37,883 bases of DNA from Pelagibacteraceae bacterium (lineage in GTDB: Bacteria; Pseudomonadota; Alphaproteobacteria; GCA-002720895): positions 1 to 37,883 of the forward strand of contig PBIP01000015.1 of NCBI GenBank assembly GCA_002720895.1, written 5' to 3'. The notes beneath the pieces are model-generated. The model did not search any database. It saw only the letters and a program-made list of their open reading frames with translations, and was not told where the DNA came from. The position numbers and the translations under genes are program-made. Shown here in pieces: positions 37,233-37,883 of this stretch; positions within the stretch are counted from its first letter, which is position 1; every line of letters starts with the position of its first letter.

Positions 37233-37730
37233 TTATTTTTTCCCAATTTTTAATATTTTTTGCTTATCAGTTAAATTGTCTATTAGTTCTTGCAACCCTT
37301 TCTTCTCAATTGGATGCACCCATTTAGGATAAAGTTCCTTAAAAGGTAGTAATACAAATGATCTTTCATGCATTCTGGGATGCGGTGTTATTAATTTATT
37401 TCTTTCATAAATAACTTTTTTTTTATAATCAATTATATCTATATCTATTATTCGTGCTTCGTTTCTTTTTTTTCTCATTCTTCCAAAATTTTCCTCAATG
37501 CTTAATACTAAATCTAATAAATCTAATGGAGATTTATTAGTATTAATTTCTACTACGCAATTAATAAACCATGGTTGGTTTGAAACAGGAACTGGTTCGC
37601 TTTTGTACCAAGATGAGATTTTAGATACATTGATGTTTTTTTTGAGTTCTATAATTGCTTTTTTACAATTTTGTAATGGCGTTTCATTATCTTTGCCATT
37701 TAAATTTGATCCAATACCTAAATATATCAA
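37233..37730 (-). CDS. folK: 2-amino-4-hydroxy-6-hydroxymethyldihydropteridine pyrophosphokinase
   Basis: 165 aa; YLGIGSNLNG, SSWYKSEPV...QPWFINCVVEI, FGRMRKKRNEARIIDIDII, PHPRMHERSFVLLPF. Confidence 0.95.
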   Translation of the reverse strand: MIYLGIGSNLNGKDNETPLQNCKKAIIELKKNINVSKISSWYKSEPVPVSNQPWFINCVVEINTNKSPLDLLDLVLSIEENFGRMRKKRNEARIIDIDIIDYKKKVIYERNKLITPHPRMHERSFVLLPFKELYPKWVHPIEKKGLQELIDNLTDKQKILKIGKK

Positions 37731-37746
37731 TTTATAAATTCTAAAA

Positions 37747-37883
37747 TTAGATTAATTTTTTTTGTCTTTTCCATTCTTTTTCTTTTTTTATTTGTCTTTT
37801 ATCATATTTTTTCTTTCCCTCACCAATAGCTATTAATAGCTTGGCATAGCCTTTAGAAGAAAAATAAATTCTTAAAGGAACTA
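37747..37883 (-). CDS. smpB: SsrA-binding protein SmpB, C-terminal part (truncated by right edge)
   Basis: Not in the ORF track. Manual reverse translation gives VPLRIYFSSKGYAKLLIAIGEGKKKYDKRQIKKEKEWKRQKKLI*, matching the SmpB C-terminus (VPL.LYF...G.AK..I...KGKK.YDKR...K..). Confidence 0.88.
   Translation of the reverse strand, partial: VPLRIYFSSKGYAKLLIAIGEGKKKYDKRQIKKEKEWKRQKKLI

Noticed and set aside
1-37883. CRISPR arrays, insertion sequences, prophage, toxin-antitoxin or defence islands
   Set aside because: No regularly spaced repeats, transposase/integrase motifs or phage genes seen; gene content is conserved housekeeping throughout.

Overview
Coding-dense, very AT-rich (roughly 25% GC by eye) alphaproteobacterial chromosomal segment. 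Gene content and order resemble streamlined marine lineages such as SAR11/Pelagibacterales-like bacteria, but the taxonomy is inference only. Almost everything is housekeeping, mostly on the minus strand in long tightly packed operons: hom-glpX-recJ; rplM-rpsI-argC-gamma carbonic anhydrase-OmpA lipoprotein; rpmF-plsX-fabH-ihfA-merR-cutA; bioF-bioD-bioA-AGCS symporter-rpiB-glyA-ribD-ribE-ribB(A-like)-ribH-nusB-thiL-hppA; smpB-folK-rpoZ-relA/spoT-pdxJ-acpS-lepB-rnc-recO-TRAP QM. A short plus-strand block carries hemB-bpt-TRAP receptor-small membrane protein, and bamE is also on plus. One tRNA-Glu(UUC) is present. I saw no mobile element, CRISPR array, phage or defence locus, and nothing I would call a novel system. 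The points worth checking are: (1) ribD and the edge-truncated GMC oxidoreductase are each split by a one-base frame change exactly at a long poly-A tract (12 A and 14 A), consistent with transcriptional slippage or with homopolymer sequencing error; (2) the ribB-ribA fusion has a GTP cyclohydrolase II-like domain with no cysteines (RibBX-like), next to an unusually divergent ribH carrying an insertion; (3) era, nrdR and the YceD/DUF177 gene are missing from their usual conserved positions; (4) the TRAP locus is split convergently and carries an uncharacterised small membrane protein.
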